From contig MTOL01000046.1 of the NCBI GenBank assembly GCA_002011685.1, positions 1 through 9,862 on the forward strand: a DNA stretch of 9,862 nt, in the 5' to 3' direction. The position numbers and the translations under genes were made by a program. This document shows positions 1-7,113 of this stretch, piece by piece. The DNA is from Deferribacteres bacterium JdFR-76. Lineage in GTDB: Bacteria; Zhuqueibacterota; JdFR-76. The notes under the pieces were generated by a model. It was not told the origin of the DNA. It made no database searches and saw only the letters and a list, made by a program, of their open reading frames with translations. Every line of letters begins with the position of its first letter. Position 1 is the first letter of the stretch.

Positions 1-2250
1 GAGTGGATCCGCCGAGAATGGGGCGTGGACCCGCCGCAGGTTCGGGATGTACTGGCTCTGGCGGGTGATAGTTCGGATAACATCCCCGGCGTTCCTAAAA
101 TTGGTAAAAAAACAGCGGCCCAGCTGGTGAATGAAGTCGGGTCGCTGGAAGAAATTTTGCGTCATCCAGAAAGGATCGAAAAGGAGCGGTTCCGCCAGCT
201 AATTCTGGAAAACAAAGAAAAAGCAGAACTTTCCTACCGGCTGGTGCAGATCGATGATTCTGTTCCGCTGGACATCGATTGGGAGTCGCTCCGGGTAAAG
301 GAGCCGGATTACGACCGCCTCATCCCCCTGCTGAAGGAGCTGGAATTCCGCAGCATTCTGGAACGCTATCAGGAAACGGAGAAAAAGAGCCGTCAAGATT
401 ACCGCACCATCCTTTCAGAAGAAGATTTTCGCCGTTTTCTGGAAGAACTGAGAAAACAGTCGTCCTTCGTATTTGATGTGGAAACCACGCATCAGGACCC
501 ATTGCAGTCCGAACTGGTGGGGATGTCCTTTTCCTGGGAGGAGGGAACCGCCTATTACCTGCCGGTGCGGAACACGGAGATTGGGACGGCGGGAAGGCCG
601 GATGAGATCTCCCTGTTTGATTCAGTTGCTCAGAAAAAAGAAGGGGTGGGGTTGCCCCTGGCCTCGGTCCTTCCGGCACTGCGGACGGTGCTGGAAGATG
701 AACACTACAAGAAGTGCGGTCAAAACATCAAGTACGACATGCTGGTTCTGGCCCGCTACGGCGTCCGCATCCGGGGTATCGATTTTGATACAATGGTAGC
801 CTCGTACCTGCTCAATCCGTCCAATCATCAGCACAATCTGGATGCCCTCTGCCTGGAATATTTGAATTACAAAAAAGTGCCCACGTCGGACCTGATCGGC
901 AAAGGTAAAAAGCAGGGCAGCATGCGAGATGTTCCGCTGGAAATGATTAGCTTTTATGCCTGCGAAGATGCCGATTTTACCCTGCGCCTGCGCCATGTTT
1001 TTGAACCGAAATTGAAAGAAGCCCAGCTCTACGATCTTTTCCAGACGGTGGAAATTCCGCTCATCGAAGTGCTTAAGGAGATGGAGTGGCACGGTGTGGC
1101 CCTGGATGTGGATCTGCTGAAAAAACTCTCCCTGCAGATTGAAGATCAGATGATCGAACTGGAACGGCAGATTTTCCATGAGGTGGGTCAGGAATTTAAC
1201 ATCAATTCGCCGCAGCAGTTGGCCACCATTCTTTTTGAAAAGCTGCAGCTTCCGGCTTCGCGGCGGACCAAAACCGGTTATTCCACCGATGTTTCTGTAC
1301 TGGAGGAGCTGGCCAAAATTCATCCCGTGCCCAGGCTGATTCTCGAATACCGCCAGCTGGCCAAGCTAAAATCCACCTATGTGGACGCTCTGCCGCGGCT
1401 GATTAACCCGTATACGGGACGATTACACACCTCTTACAACCAGACGGTGGCTGCTACGGGACGGCTTTCCAGTTCCAATCCCAATTTGCAGAACATACCT
1501 ATTCGCACGGAACTGGGGCGGCAGATCCGAAAGGCTTTTGTGCCTGGCTCTCCGGATGCTGTCATTCTGGATGCGGATTACTCTCAGATTGAACTGCGGA
1601 TTATGGCGCATCTCTCGGGGGATCAGCGGCTTCTGGAAACTTTTGAGAAGAATCTCGATATTCACGCCGCCACCGCCGCGGAAATCTTCGGTATTCCGCT
1701 GGAAGAGGTTACGGAAAATCACCGGCGCAAAGCCAAGGAAATCAATTTCGGCATCATGTACGGAATGGGAAAGTACGGCCTTTCCAGCCGTCTGGACATC
1801 AGTGTGGAAGAGGCGGAGCAGTACATTGAGAACTATTTCAGGAAATATCCCGGTGTGAAGACCTTTATAGAGAAGACAATAGAAGAGGCGCGGAGAAAAG
1901 GGTATGTGACCACGCTGATGAACCGGCGCCGTTACCTGCCGGAGATCAATTCTTCCAACCGCCGGATGAGAGAGTTTGCCGAACGAACGGCCATTAATAC
2001 ACCCATTCAAGGGACGGCGGCGGATCTGATTAAGGTGGCGATGATCAATATACACCGGGCCCTGAAGAAGAAAAGGCTGAAAACCAAAATGATTATGCAG
2101 GTGCATGACGAGCTGGTTTTTGAAGTACCAGAGGCAGAAGTGGACCAGGTAAAAGAGCTGGTGGTGCACCACATGGAATCGGCGCTGGATTTGAAGGTGC
2201 CCATCAAAGTGGATGTGGGGATAGGAAAAAATTGGCTGGAAGCGCACTGA
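1..2250 (+). CDS. polA: DNA polymerase I, 5'-truncated by window edge
   Basis: Family A DNA polymerase that fills gaps and removes primers in replication and repair. The frame is open from base 1, so the gene starts upstream; 749 residues are visible against the family's usual 880-930, so roughly 150-180 N-terminal residues are missing. Visible in order: the end of the 5'-3' exonuclease with its helix-3-turn-helix (GDSSDNIPGV, near bases 67-96); a 3'-5' proofreading domain with all DEDDy elements, namely FDVET (DxE at 475-483), NIKYD (near 727-741) and YACEDAD (955-975); then the polymerase domain with motif A DADYSQIELR (from 1570), motif B/O-helix RRKAKEINFGIMYG (about 1720-1761) and motif C QVHDELVFEV (HDE at 2104-2112). 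The O-helix Phe typical of polymerases that discriminate against dideoxynucleotides is present. The proofreading site looks intact, unlike Taq polymerase. No frameshift is seen. The 3' end overlaps the next gene by 19 bases. Identification is secure. Confidence 0.98.
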   Translation, partial: EWIRREWGVDPPQVRDVLALAGDSSDNIPGVPKIGKKTAAQLVNEVGSLEEILRHPERIEKERFRQLILENKEKAELSYRLVQIDDSVPLDIDWESLRVKEPDYDRLIPLLKELEFRSILERYQETEKKSRQDYRTILSEEDFRRFLEELRKQSSFVFDVETTHQDPLQSELVGMSFSWEEGTAYYLPVRNTEIGTAGRPDEISLFDSVAQKKEGVGLPLASVLPALRTVLEDEHYKKCGQNIKYDMLVLARYGVRIRGIDFDTMVASYLLNPSNHQHNLDALCLEYLNYKKVPTSDLIGKGKKQGSMRDVPLEMISFYACEDADFTLRLRHVFEPKLKEAQLYDLFQTVEIPLIEVLKEMEWHGVALDVDLLKKLSLQIEDQMIELERQIFHEVGQEFNINSPQQLATILFEKLQLPASRRTKTGYSTDVSVLEELAKIHPVPRLILEYRQLAKLKSTYVDALPRLINPYTGRLHTSYNQTVAATGRLSSSNPNLQNIPIRTELGRQIRKAFVPGSPDAVILDADYSQIELRIMAHLSGDQRLLETFEKNLDIHAATAAEIFGIPLEEVTENHRRKAKEINFGIMYGMGKYGLSSRLDISVEEAEQYIENYFRKYPGVKTFIEKTIEEARRKGYVTTLMNRRRYLPEINSSNRRMREFAERTAINTPIQGTAADLIKVAMINIHRALKKKRLKTKMIMQVHDELVFEVPEAEVDQVKELVVHHMESALDLKVPIKVDVGIGKNWLEAH

Positions 2251-3581
2251 ACCCGCGAAAGCGGATATCCGTCCGCCAGTTTCTCCGGTCTTCCAGGCAT
2301 TCCGCTATTCTTTGCGGCCGGGTTCTCAGCATCGATGGCAAAAATGGGATGCTGGTTTTGAAGGATGCATCTGGGGAGATTCCTGTAAAACTGGATGACA
2401 GGAAACTGCCTTCTTTTCGAACGGGTGATATCCTTTGTGCGGCTGTTTTCAAGGAAGATGGAACTTTGCGCCTGGCCCACTGTGAAGTACTCGTCCGCAC
2501 GCAGTATGATTGGGAAAAACAGCTACCTGGTCAGGCCGGAGAACTTCTACGGAATGGCCATCGTTTTGAACTCCTCAAGCTCCGCAGTGCCTTTCTGCAG
2601 GCGATCCGTCGCTTTTTTGTGGAACGGGGATTTATTGAACTGGATGTTCCCACCTTGGTGGTTTCTACAGGGATGGAGCCACATATTGAGCCTTTTTTTA
2701 CCGAATTGCAAAGCCGGGAAGGCCGGCGGAAGAGAGTGGTGCTGCATACATCGCCGGAGCTGGCCCTCAAGAAAATGCTGGTAGCGGGGTATGAGCGTGT
2801 CTTTTATTTGGGACATGTTTTTCGCAATGAAGAATTCTCACCGCTGCATCAGCCGGAATTCACCATGCTGGAATGGTATCGCGCCTTTGAAGACTATACT
2901 GCCCTGATGAGCGACTGCCAGGATCTCTTCCGGTATCTTCAGGAACAACTGGCCCCGCACTGGGCGGAACTCTGGCGGAAAGATGACTTCTTGCTGCGTG
3001 AGTGGGAAATGGTGGATCTTCCCGAAGCGTTTCAGCAGCGCTTTGGGGTGGATTTAGCGGATATATCGGAGAATCAGAAGAATGTGCTTGCGGATTTGGC
3101 GCGTAAATGCGGGATATCGGAGGTGGATGAATCCTGGGAAATTGATGATCTCTTTTTTCTGCTTTTCATGAAGGAAATGGAACCCTTTCTGGGACAGACC
3201 GCACCTGCCATTGTGAAAGATTATCCGGTCTGGATCGCCTCGCTGGCCAGACGAAAAAAAGGCGTGCCCAATCTGGTAGAGCGTTTCGAAGTGTATGCGG
3301 GTGGGCTGGAACTGGCCAATGCGTTTACGGAACTGAATGATCCCTCCGAACAAAGGGTGCGGATGCTGGCTGACTGGCAGAAGAGACAACGGCTGGGCAA
3401 AAGCCGCCTGGTGCTGGATGAGGAGTTTCTGGAAGCTCTGCGCATCGGGATGCCGCCCTGCGCGGGCATTGCTTTGGGGGTGGACCGGCTGTTAATGCTG
3501 TGCAGTGGTAGCCGTATGATTACAGATGTTATCCCATTTAATATGGAAACCCTTTTGACCCATCCACCGAATCTCACCTGA
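2232..3581 (+). CDS. epmA: EpmA/GenX/PoxA-like EF-P lysine ligase with N-terminal OB-fold-like extension
   Basis: Class II lysyl-tRNA-synthetase paralogue, 449 residues. EpmA activates (beta-)lysine with ATP and attaches it to a conserved lysine of elongation factor P. Visible: an OB-like beta-rich segment at about residues 24-92; the class II core from about 110; RVVLHTSPELALKKML (168-183) around substrate binding; motif 2 HVFRNEEFSPLHQPEFTMLEWYR (195-217, FRNE and PEFTMLEWYR diagnostic); RFEVYAGGLELANAFTEL (351-368); and motif 3 AGIALGVDRL (411-420). The WYR ending of motif 2, the ELAN segment and Ala414 (Gly in true LysRS, Ala298 in E. coli EpmA) all favour EpmA over LysRS. E. coli EpmA is about 325 residues and lacks the OB domain; the roughly 110-residue extension is what makes this one odd. 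The start is TTG at 2232, preceded by AGGA-type purines inside polA; the next in-frame Met is residue 40, inside the OB segment, so the TTG is preferred. EF-P and EpmB genes are not in the window. A LysRS-like tRNA activity cannot be excluded. Confidence 0.85.
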   Translation: MAGSALNPRKRISVRQFLRSSRHSAILCGRVLSIDGKNGMLVLKDASGEIPVKLDDRKLPSFRTGDILCAAVFKEDGTLRLAHCEVLVRTQYDWEKQLPGQAGELLRNGHRFELLKLRSAFLQAIRRFFVERGFIELDVPTLVVSTGMEPHIEPFFTELQSREGRRKRVVLHTSPELALKKMLVAGYERVFYLGHVFRNEEFSPLHQPEFTMLEWYRAFEDYTALMSDCQDLFRYLQEQLAPHWAELWRKDDFLLREWEMVDLPEAFQQRFGVDLADISENQKNVLADLARKCGISEVDESWEIDDLFFLLFMKEMEPFLGQTAPAIVKDYPVWIASLARRKKGVPNLVERFEVYAGGLELANAFTELNDPSEQRVRMLADWQKRQRLGKSRLVLDEEFLEALRIGMPPCAGIALGVDRLLMLCSGSRMITDVIPFNMETLLTHPPNLT

Positions 3582-3710
3582 CAGACTTTTTCGTGTTCGA
3601 AACCATAATTCCAGAAATTAATTAATTGCGCAAAAATATTTTCTTTTATTTAAATATTTTCCCAAAAGAATATCCCGACTCAAAAAAATTGAATAGAAAT
3701 AATTTTTTTC
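3582..3710. other. AT-rich intergenic stretch upstream of promoter
   Basis: No coding frame of note. The stretch is much richer in A/T than its neighbours and holds A- and T-tracts, including two near-copies of AAATATTTTC (about 3634-3643 and 3652-3661) and a T-tract at 3703-3709 directly before the -35 box. The last 20-odd bases could act as an UP element or curved DNA boosting the promoter at 3711. No convincing intrinsic terminator for the preceding gene is visible: the only small hairpin near its stop (TTTCG/CGAAA around 3587-3600) has no T-run. Confidence 0.5.
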
Positions 3711-3738
3711 TTGACAAAAACGTAACAAAGCTTAAATT
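3711..3738 (+). promoter_or_regulatory. sigma70-like promoter for leader and TonB-receptor gene
   Basis: A perfect -35 box TTGACA (3711-3716), a 16-base spacer, and TAAATT (3733-3738), which matches four of six bases of TATAAT. The A/T-tract immediately upstream would suit an UP element. The expected transcript start is about 3744-3746, right at the extended Shine-Dalgarno-like sequence. No other promoter-like pair is seen between here and the receptor start, so this is the best candidate for driving the receptor and probably the gene after it. Confidence 0.65.
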
Positions 3739-3746
3739 CTTTCAAC

Positions 3747-3759
3747 AGAAAGGAGGTGA
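3747..3759 (+). promoter_or_regulatory. extended Shine-Dalgarno-like sequence without a clear ORF
   Basis: AGAAAGGAGGTGA is fully complementary to a long form of the 16S rRNA 3' tail (TCACCTCCTTTCT), an unusually long match. It lies at the predicted 5' end of the transcript, about 240 bases before the receptor start, which has its own site. Nearby starts fit poorly: GTG 3756 overlaps the site itself (28 codons to TGA 3842), TTG 3772 is 15 bases away (7 codons), and ATG 3782 is 25 bases away (15 codons, ending TAA 3829). It could load ribosomes onto a leader peptide, serve as a standby site, or have a non-translational role in the RNA. Confidence 0.5.
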
Positions 3760-3940
3760 GAACGGGAGAATTTGAGAGCGTATGGGCCCTATTAGCTGGA
3801 ATCGGTGGTTCGTACGGTTTATTAACTAACCCTGCAGGATGATCTGATAGCGACTACCGAACAGATTTTAAAAACGGCTCCGCTCTCCCTGAATCGGCAT
3901 CTCATCTGGATCCTGAATCTGAGCTGACGACCTGCCACAT

Positions 3941-3959
3941 ATAGGGCCATCCTTTTTTT
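3941..3959 (+). terminator. possible intrinsic terminator closing the leader
   Basis: The 3' arm ATAGGGCCAT (3941-3950) of a long-range stem with 3782-3792 is followed by CC and seven T. The large, roughly 148-base interior makes it unlike a classic short-loop terminator, so termination would depend on the interior fold. It may equally be just a 3' stem followed by a T-rich spacer before the receptor's ribosome binding site. Confidence 0.3.
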
Positions 3960-3985
3960 CATTTTCCAATTTCCATCACAAAACT

Positions 3986-3996
3986 GGAGGAGGGAG
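3986..3996 (+). promoter_or_regulatory. ribosome binding site of TonB-receptor gene
   Basis: GGAGGAGGGAG, with GGAGG ending 8 bases before ATG 3999. It is strong and well spaced, and it fixes the start, which is directly followed by a clear signal peptide. Confidence 0.85.
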
Positions 3997-3998
3997 AA

Positions 3999-6900
3999 AT
4001 GTTTCGAAGACTTGTCTGCCTTTCTGTATTGGTGTTTCTTCTTCCGTCGCTGTTGCTGGCGCAACAGGGTAAGTTGCGTGGCCGCGTGACCGATAAGCAG
4101 ACGGGCGAGCCACTCATTGGGGCAAACGTGATTCTGGAAGGGACGTCCCTGGGCGCCGCAACAGATGTGAACGGGTATTACGTTGTGCTGGGTATTCCGC
4201 CGGGTACGTATACGGTAAAGGTTACATATATTGGTTATCAGCCCGTTTCGGTATCCAATATCCGTATCAGCGCCAACCTGACCACCACCCAGGATTTTCA
4301 GCTGGCGCCTTCCGCAATTCAGGTTGAAGCCCTCCGGGTTGTAGCTGAACGTCCTCTTATTCAGCGGAATACGACCAACACGATCCGTATGACCACTCAG
4401 GAAGACATTGAAAACCTGCCGTTCCGCGGTGTGCAGAATATCATAGCACTCCATGCCGGTACGGTGATGCAAGATGGCGTTCTCCATGTCCGCGGTGGCC
4501 GTGCTGGAGAAATCGCCTATTTTGTTGACGGCGCTACTGCCACCAACCCTCTTTATAACAGCCAGAATATTCCGGTCATTCAGGAAGCCATTGAGGAAAT
4601 TCAGCTACAGGCTGGTGGTTACACGGCTGAATTCGGCGGTGCCAACTCCGCAGTGGTGCGTACCATTCTGCGTACCGGTGGGCCCAAATACACCGCATCC
4701 ATCGATTACCGGACCGACAATTTTGCCGAACCCGGAAAGAAGTTCCTGGGAACCTATTCTTACGGCTACGAAAATGCGGTTATTACCGTAGGGGGGCCGG
4801 TTCCATTTCTGAAGAAGATGCGGTTTTTTATTGCCGGCCAGTACAACTATATGAAAGATCGTAATCCCACTTTTATCGTACCCTTTGAATTTGATAGCCT
4901 GACGGACGACGGTTTCGAAGGCCGGCAGATCGGTGAACCGCTTCCCGGGCCCATTGTCTATAAGTCCAATCATCTCTGGAAAAACTGGAGAGGGGACCGG
5001 CAGATTCAGGGTACATTGGTATACGAAGCCACCAAGTCCCTCAAATTCAAACTGACCGGGACTTACCGCTATTACCGGGCTCCGACGCAGGGCGGCAATT
5101 TCATGTCCAACCTGTACAACTATTTCAACCTGGACCGCCGGCCCATTCAGAAATTGAAAACCACGCTTCTAAATCTGCGGGTGACTCATCTGCTGAATCC
5201 AAATACGTATTACGAACTGAACTTTTCGTATTCCAACCGTTCTTCCAAGACGGTGGATCCCATTTTTGGGGATGACTGGATGAAATATCCCGACAGTCTG
5301 GCCAACCTGCAGGCCGGTGTGTTCAATCCGGAAGATTCGGTGAGCATGCGGCAGAGCGGCTGGCAGACTCGCTATCTCGGGCCACCGTTGTACAGCACCA
5401 TCAATAACTTTGAGATGGAGGCCCCTGGAACGCCGCCGGATAGCTACAACAAGAACAGCCAGACGGACTACGGCATTGCGTTCAACCTCACCTCTCAGAT
5501 TACCAAGCAGTGGGAGCTGAAGATTGGTGGCCGTTACGATTACTGGACCATGCGTCTGTTTAATGTGGGGAGCATCCGCCGGGCTCTGGAATTTCAGTAT
5601 GGTCCGCACGGAACCACACCGCAAACATTTGAGAGCGATTACGAGCGGAAAGTCCGCGTCTCCAAGGCCGGATTCATCACCTTTTACGGGTATGACGTGG
5701 ATGGCAACAAACTGGACAAGGGGCCGGATGGTCCGCGGCATCCCATTTTTGCTTCGTTCTATGTTCAGAACAAGCTGGAGTACCGTGACCTGATCGTGAA
5801 CTTCGGTTTGCGGTTTGAACACATCGACTTGAACGCACCGCGGCCGAAGGATATCGAGAATCCCGCGATGGACACCAAGCTGGATTACGTTAAAGAAGAT
5901 GAGCTGACCTACACCAAGCCATATCAGTATCTGTTACCGCGGATCACCTTTTCGTTTCCGGTTACAGATCGTACGGTGTTCTATGCACTGTACGGAAAAT
6001 ATGTGCAAATGCCGCGTCTGGCCGACGTGTACCGTGGCATCCGCATCTTGAGCTGGGTGGTCAGCCCCGTCACCCGCCGTCCCTACGGTTACTTCGGCCA
6101 GTACGCCGGCTTTACTGCCAAACCCGAATTCACCATACAGTACGAGCTGGGAATCCGGCAGTCGATTACCGACAACTTTGCGTTCACCCTGACCGGTTTC
6201 TATAAGGACCTCCGCGATCAGCTGCGGATCGACCGGGAGTACACGCCCGACGGTCAGGTTCTCTTCTCTGCCTGGAAGAATTTCGACTTCGGTACGGTGA
6301 AGGGTATTGAGCTGACGCTGGATCTACGCCGGACCAAGCGCCTGTCGGCCCGCGTCAATTATACGCTCTCCGACGCCCGCGGTACCGGATCGGATTCCCG
6401 CTCTTCACGTGTTGTGGTTAGCGACGCTACCATCGCGCGATACCCGACCTTCATCTATAAGCTGGATTACAACCAGCCGCACAGAGGATCGGTCATTCTT
6501 GATTACCGTTTTGCCAAAGGAGATGGTGGCAAATGGCTGGAAGGTCTGGGTGCGAACCTGATCTTCTCTTTCAGCAGCGGCCATGCCTACACCAAGATCG
6601 AAGAGCCTTACAACCTGGGTCAGGCCGACCCGTGGGATGTGGGAGTCCGGGCCCTGCGTGACGTGCGTAACCGGATTCCGGAAGAGCCGCTGAACAGTTC
6701 CTCCACGCCCTGGACCTTCAATCTGGATATGACGCTGAACAAGGTCTTCTATTTCAACCAGTTTAACGTGAACTTCTACGTCAATGTGCTCAATGTGTTC
6801 AATACAAAGAATGTCATCAATGTGTACCCGATGACCGGAACGGCTGAGGACGATGGCTGGCTGAGGAGCCCGCTGGCTGCACCGTTCTATCAGATTCCCA

Positions 6901-7025
6901 ATTATGTGGAGTTCTATCGTGCGATCAACCTCCAGAACCGCTGGGGCTATCAGCTGGCGACGGGTACGGACATTTACGGTCCTCCACGTCAGATCCGGTT
7001 TGGCGTGAAGATCGAATTCAAGTAG
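3999..7025 (+). CDS. TonB-dependent outer-membrane receptor with carboxypeptidase-regulatory-like domain
   Basis: A 1008-residue outer-membrane receptor that would import a substrate into the periplasm using TonB/ExbBD energy. Visible: a Sec signal peptide (MFRR, a hydrophobic stretch, cleavage likely after LLA at 21); a CarboxypepD_reg-like beta-sandwich at about 25-105 (GRVTDKQTGEPLIGANV, DVNGYY, GIPPGTYTVKVTYIGY); a plug at about 110-230 with HVRGGRAGEIAYFVDG (163-178) and GGYTAEFGGANSAVV (206-220); then a long, aromatic-rich beta-barrel to the C-terminus, where alternating strands end in FGVKIEFK. A final Phe is usual; here one Lys follows it. No TonB box is confidently recognised. The domain order resembles SusC-type receptors, but the following gene is not SusD-like, so no polysaccharide substrate is claimed; metal chelates, peptides, vitamins or glycans are all possible. 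It is probably transcribed from the 3711 promoter through the structured leader and co-transcribed with the next gene. Family is secure, substrate unknown. Confidence 0.93.
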   Translation: MFRRLVCLSVLVFLLPSLLLAQQGKLRGRVTDKQTGEPLIGANVILEGTSLGAATDVNGYYVVLGIPPGTYTVKVTYIGYQPVSVSNIRISANLTTTQDFQLAPSAIQVEALRVVAERPLIQRNTTNTIRMTTQEDIENLPFRGVQNIIALHAGTVMQDGVLHVRGGRAGEIAYFVDGATATNPLYNSQNIPVIQEAIEEIQLQAGGYTAEFGGANSAVVRTILRTGGPKYTASIDYRTDNFAEPGKKFLGTYSYGYENAVITVGGPVPFLKKMRFFIAGQYNYMKDRNPTFIVPFEFDSLTDDGFEGRQIGEPLPGPIVYKSNHLWKNWRGDRQIQGTLVYEATKSLKFKLTGTYRYYRAPTQGGNFMSNLYNYFNLDRRPIQKLKTTLLNLRVTHLLNPNTYYELNFSYSNRSSKTVDPIFGDDWMKYPDSLANLQAGVFNPEDSVSMRQSGWQTRYLGPPLYSTINNFEMEAPGTPPDSYNKNSQTDYGIAFNLTSQITKQWELKIGGRYDYWTMRLFNVGSIRRALEFQYGPHGTTPQTFESDYERKVRVSKAGFITFYGYDVDGNKLDKGPDGPRHPIFASFYVQNKLEYRDLIVNFGLRFEHIDLNAPRPKDIENPAMDTKLDYVKEDELTYTKPYQYLLPRITFSFPVTDRTVFYALYGKYVQMPRLADVYRGIRILSWVVSPVTRRPYGYFGQYAGFTAKPEFTIQYELGIRQSITDNFAFTLTGFYKDLRDQLRIDREYTPDGQVLFSAWKNFDFGTVKGIELTLDLRRTKRLSARVNYTLSDARGTGSDSRSSRVVVSDATIARYPTFIYKLDYNQPHRGSVILDYRFAKGDGGKWLEGLGANLIFSFSSGHAYTKIEEPYNLGQADPWDVGVRALRDVRNRIPEEPLNSSSTPWTFNLDMTLNKVFYFNQFNVNFYVNVLNVFNTKNVINVYPMTGTAEDDGWLRSPLAAPFYQIPNYVEFYRAINLQNRWGYQLATGTDIYGPPRQIRFGVKIEFK

Positions 7026-7039
7026 TTGCTTGCGTGACG

Positions 7040-7060
7040 GGGGAGGGGAGCCCCCTCCCC
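7040..7060 (+). repeat. perfect G/C hairpin between receptor and downstream gene
   Basis: GGGGAGGGG (7040-7048) pairs completely with CCCCTCCCC (7052-7060) over a 3-base loop, lying 15 bases after the receptor stop. Only a weak T-run (TTTT at 7071-7074) follows, 10 bases beyond the stem. It is more likely an mRNA-stabilising or partially terminating element that sets the ratio of the two gene products than a full terminator. Confidence 0.6.
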
Positions 7061-7075
7061 ACCAGCAGCCTTTTG

Positions 7076-7108
7076 AAGGAGGACGGTTTGTGGACAAAAT
7101 TGGAGAGG
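7076..7108 (+). promoter_or_regulatory. two ribosome binding sites serving alternative in-frame starts
   Basis: AAGGAGG (7076-7082) sits 7 bases before GTG 7090. GGAGAGG (7102-7108) sits 5 bases before ATG 7114. The two starts are in frame, 8 codons apart, so both would give an exported protein. The GTG start has the stronger site; the ATG start gives the more typical signal peptide (MRIRYPF then a hydrophobic core). Confidence 0.55.
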
Positions 7109-7113
7109 CAAAA

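Larger units (their letters stand above)
3745..3959 (+). ncRNA. candidate structured leader RNA (attenuator/riboswitch-like) or small RNA
   Basis: The transcript predicted from the 3711 promoter can close on itself. Bases 3782-3792 pair with 3941-3950 (ten pairs with one bulged G), followed two bases later by seven T (3953-3959). Inside, 3804-3812 pairs with 3851-3858 (eight pairs including one G-U and one bulge), and 3816-3819 with 3828-3831. CAGAT at 3862-3866 can pair with any of three ATCTG copies (3842-3846, 3904-3908, 3917-3921), allowing alternative folds. A CTGAATC-like element occurs three times (3796-3803 with one extra G, 3889-3895, 3913-3919). I do not recognise a cobalamin, TPP, cyclic-di-GMP, 6S, SRP or RNase P signature. 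As no promoter is seen after the T-run, receptor expression should require read-through, which would suit attenuation. The folds are hand-drawn, without energies. Confidence 0.4.

Noticed and set aside
622..1323. Open frame of 233 codons on the minus strand within polA
   Set aside because: Antisense to the proofreading and early polymerase region, with no domain-like sequence.
1423..2247. Open frame of 274 codons on the minus strand within polA
   Set aside because: Antisense to the conserved polymerase motifs; the His/Phe/Arg-rich translation is typical of a shadow frame.
2232..3581. Identification as true lysyl-tRNA synthetase (lysS)
   Set aside because: The OB-like N-terminus invites it, but motif 2 (LEWYR), the ELAN segment and Ala414 in motif 3 match EpmA better, and 449 residues is shorter than the roughly 500 of LysRS. 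Kept as an alternative, not the call.
3586..3600. Terminator after the epmA-like gene
   Set aside because: Only a five-pair TTTCG/CGAAA hairpin with no following T-run; too weak to call.
3745..3959. Cobalamin or other known riboswitch, 6S, SRP or RNase P RNA
   Set aside because: None of the conserved sequence boxes I know for these classes can be found in the stretch.
3822..4487. Minus-strand frame of 221 codons spanning the leader and the start of the receptor
   Set aside because: Half of it is antisense to the receptor's signal peptide and CarboxypepD_reg-like domain; low-complexity basic translation and no recognisable family.
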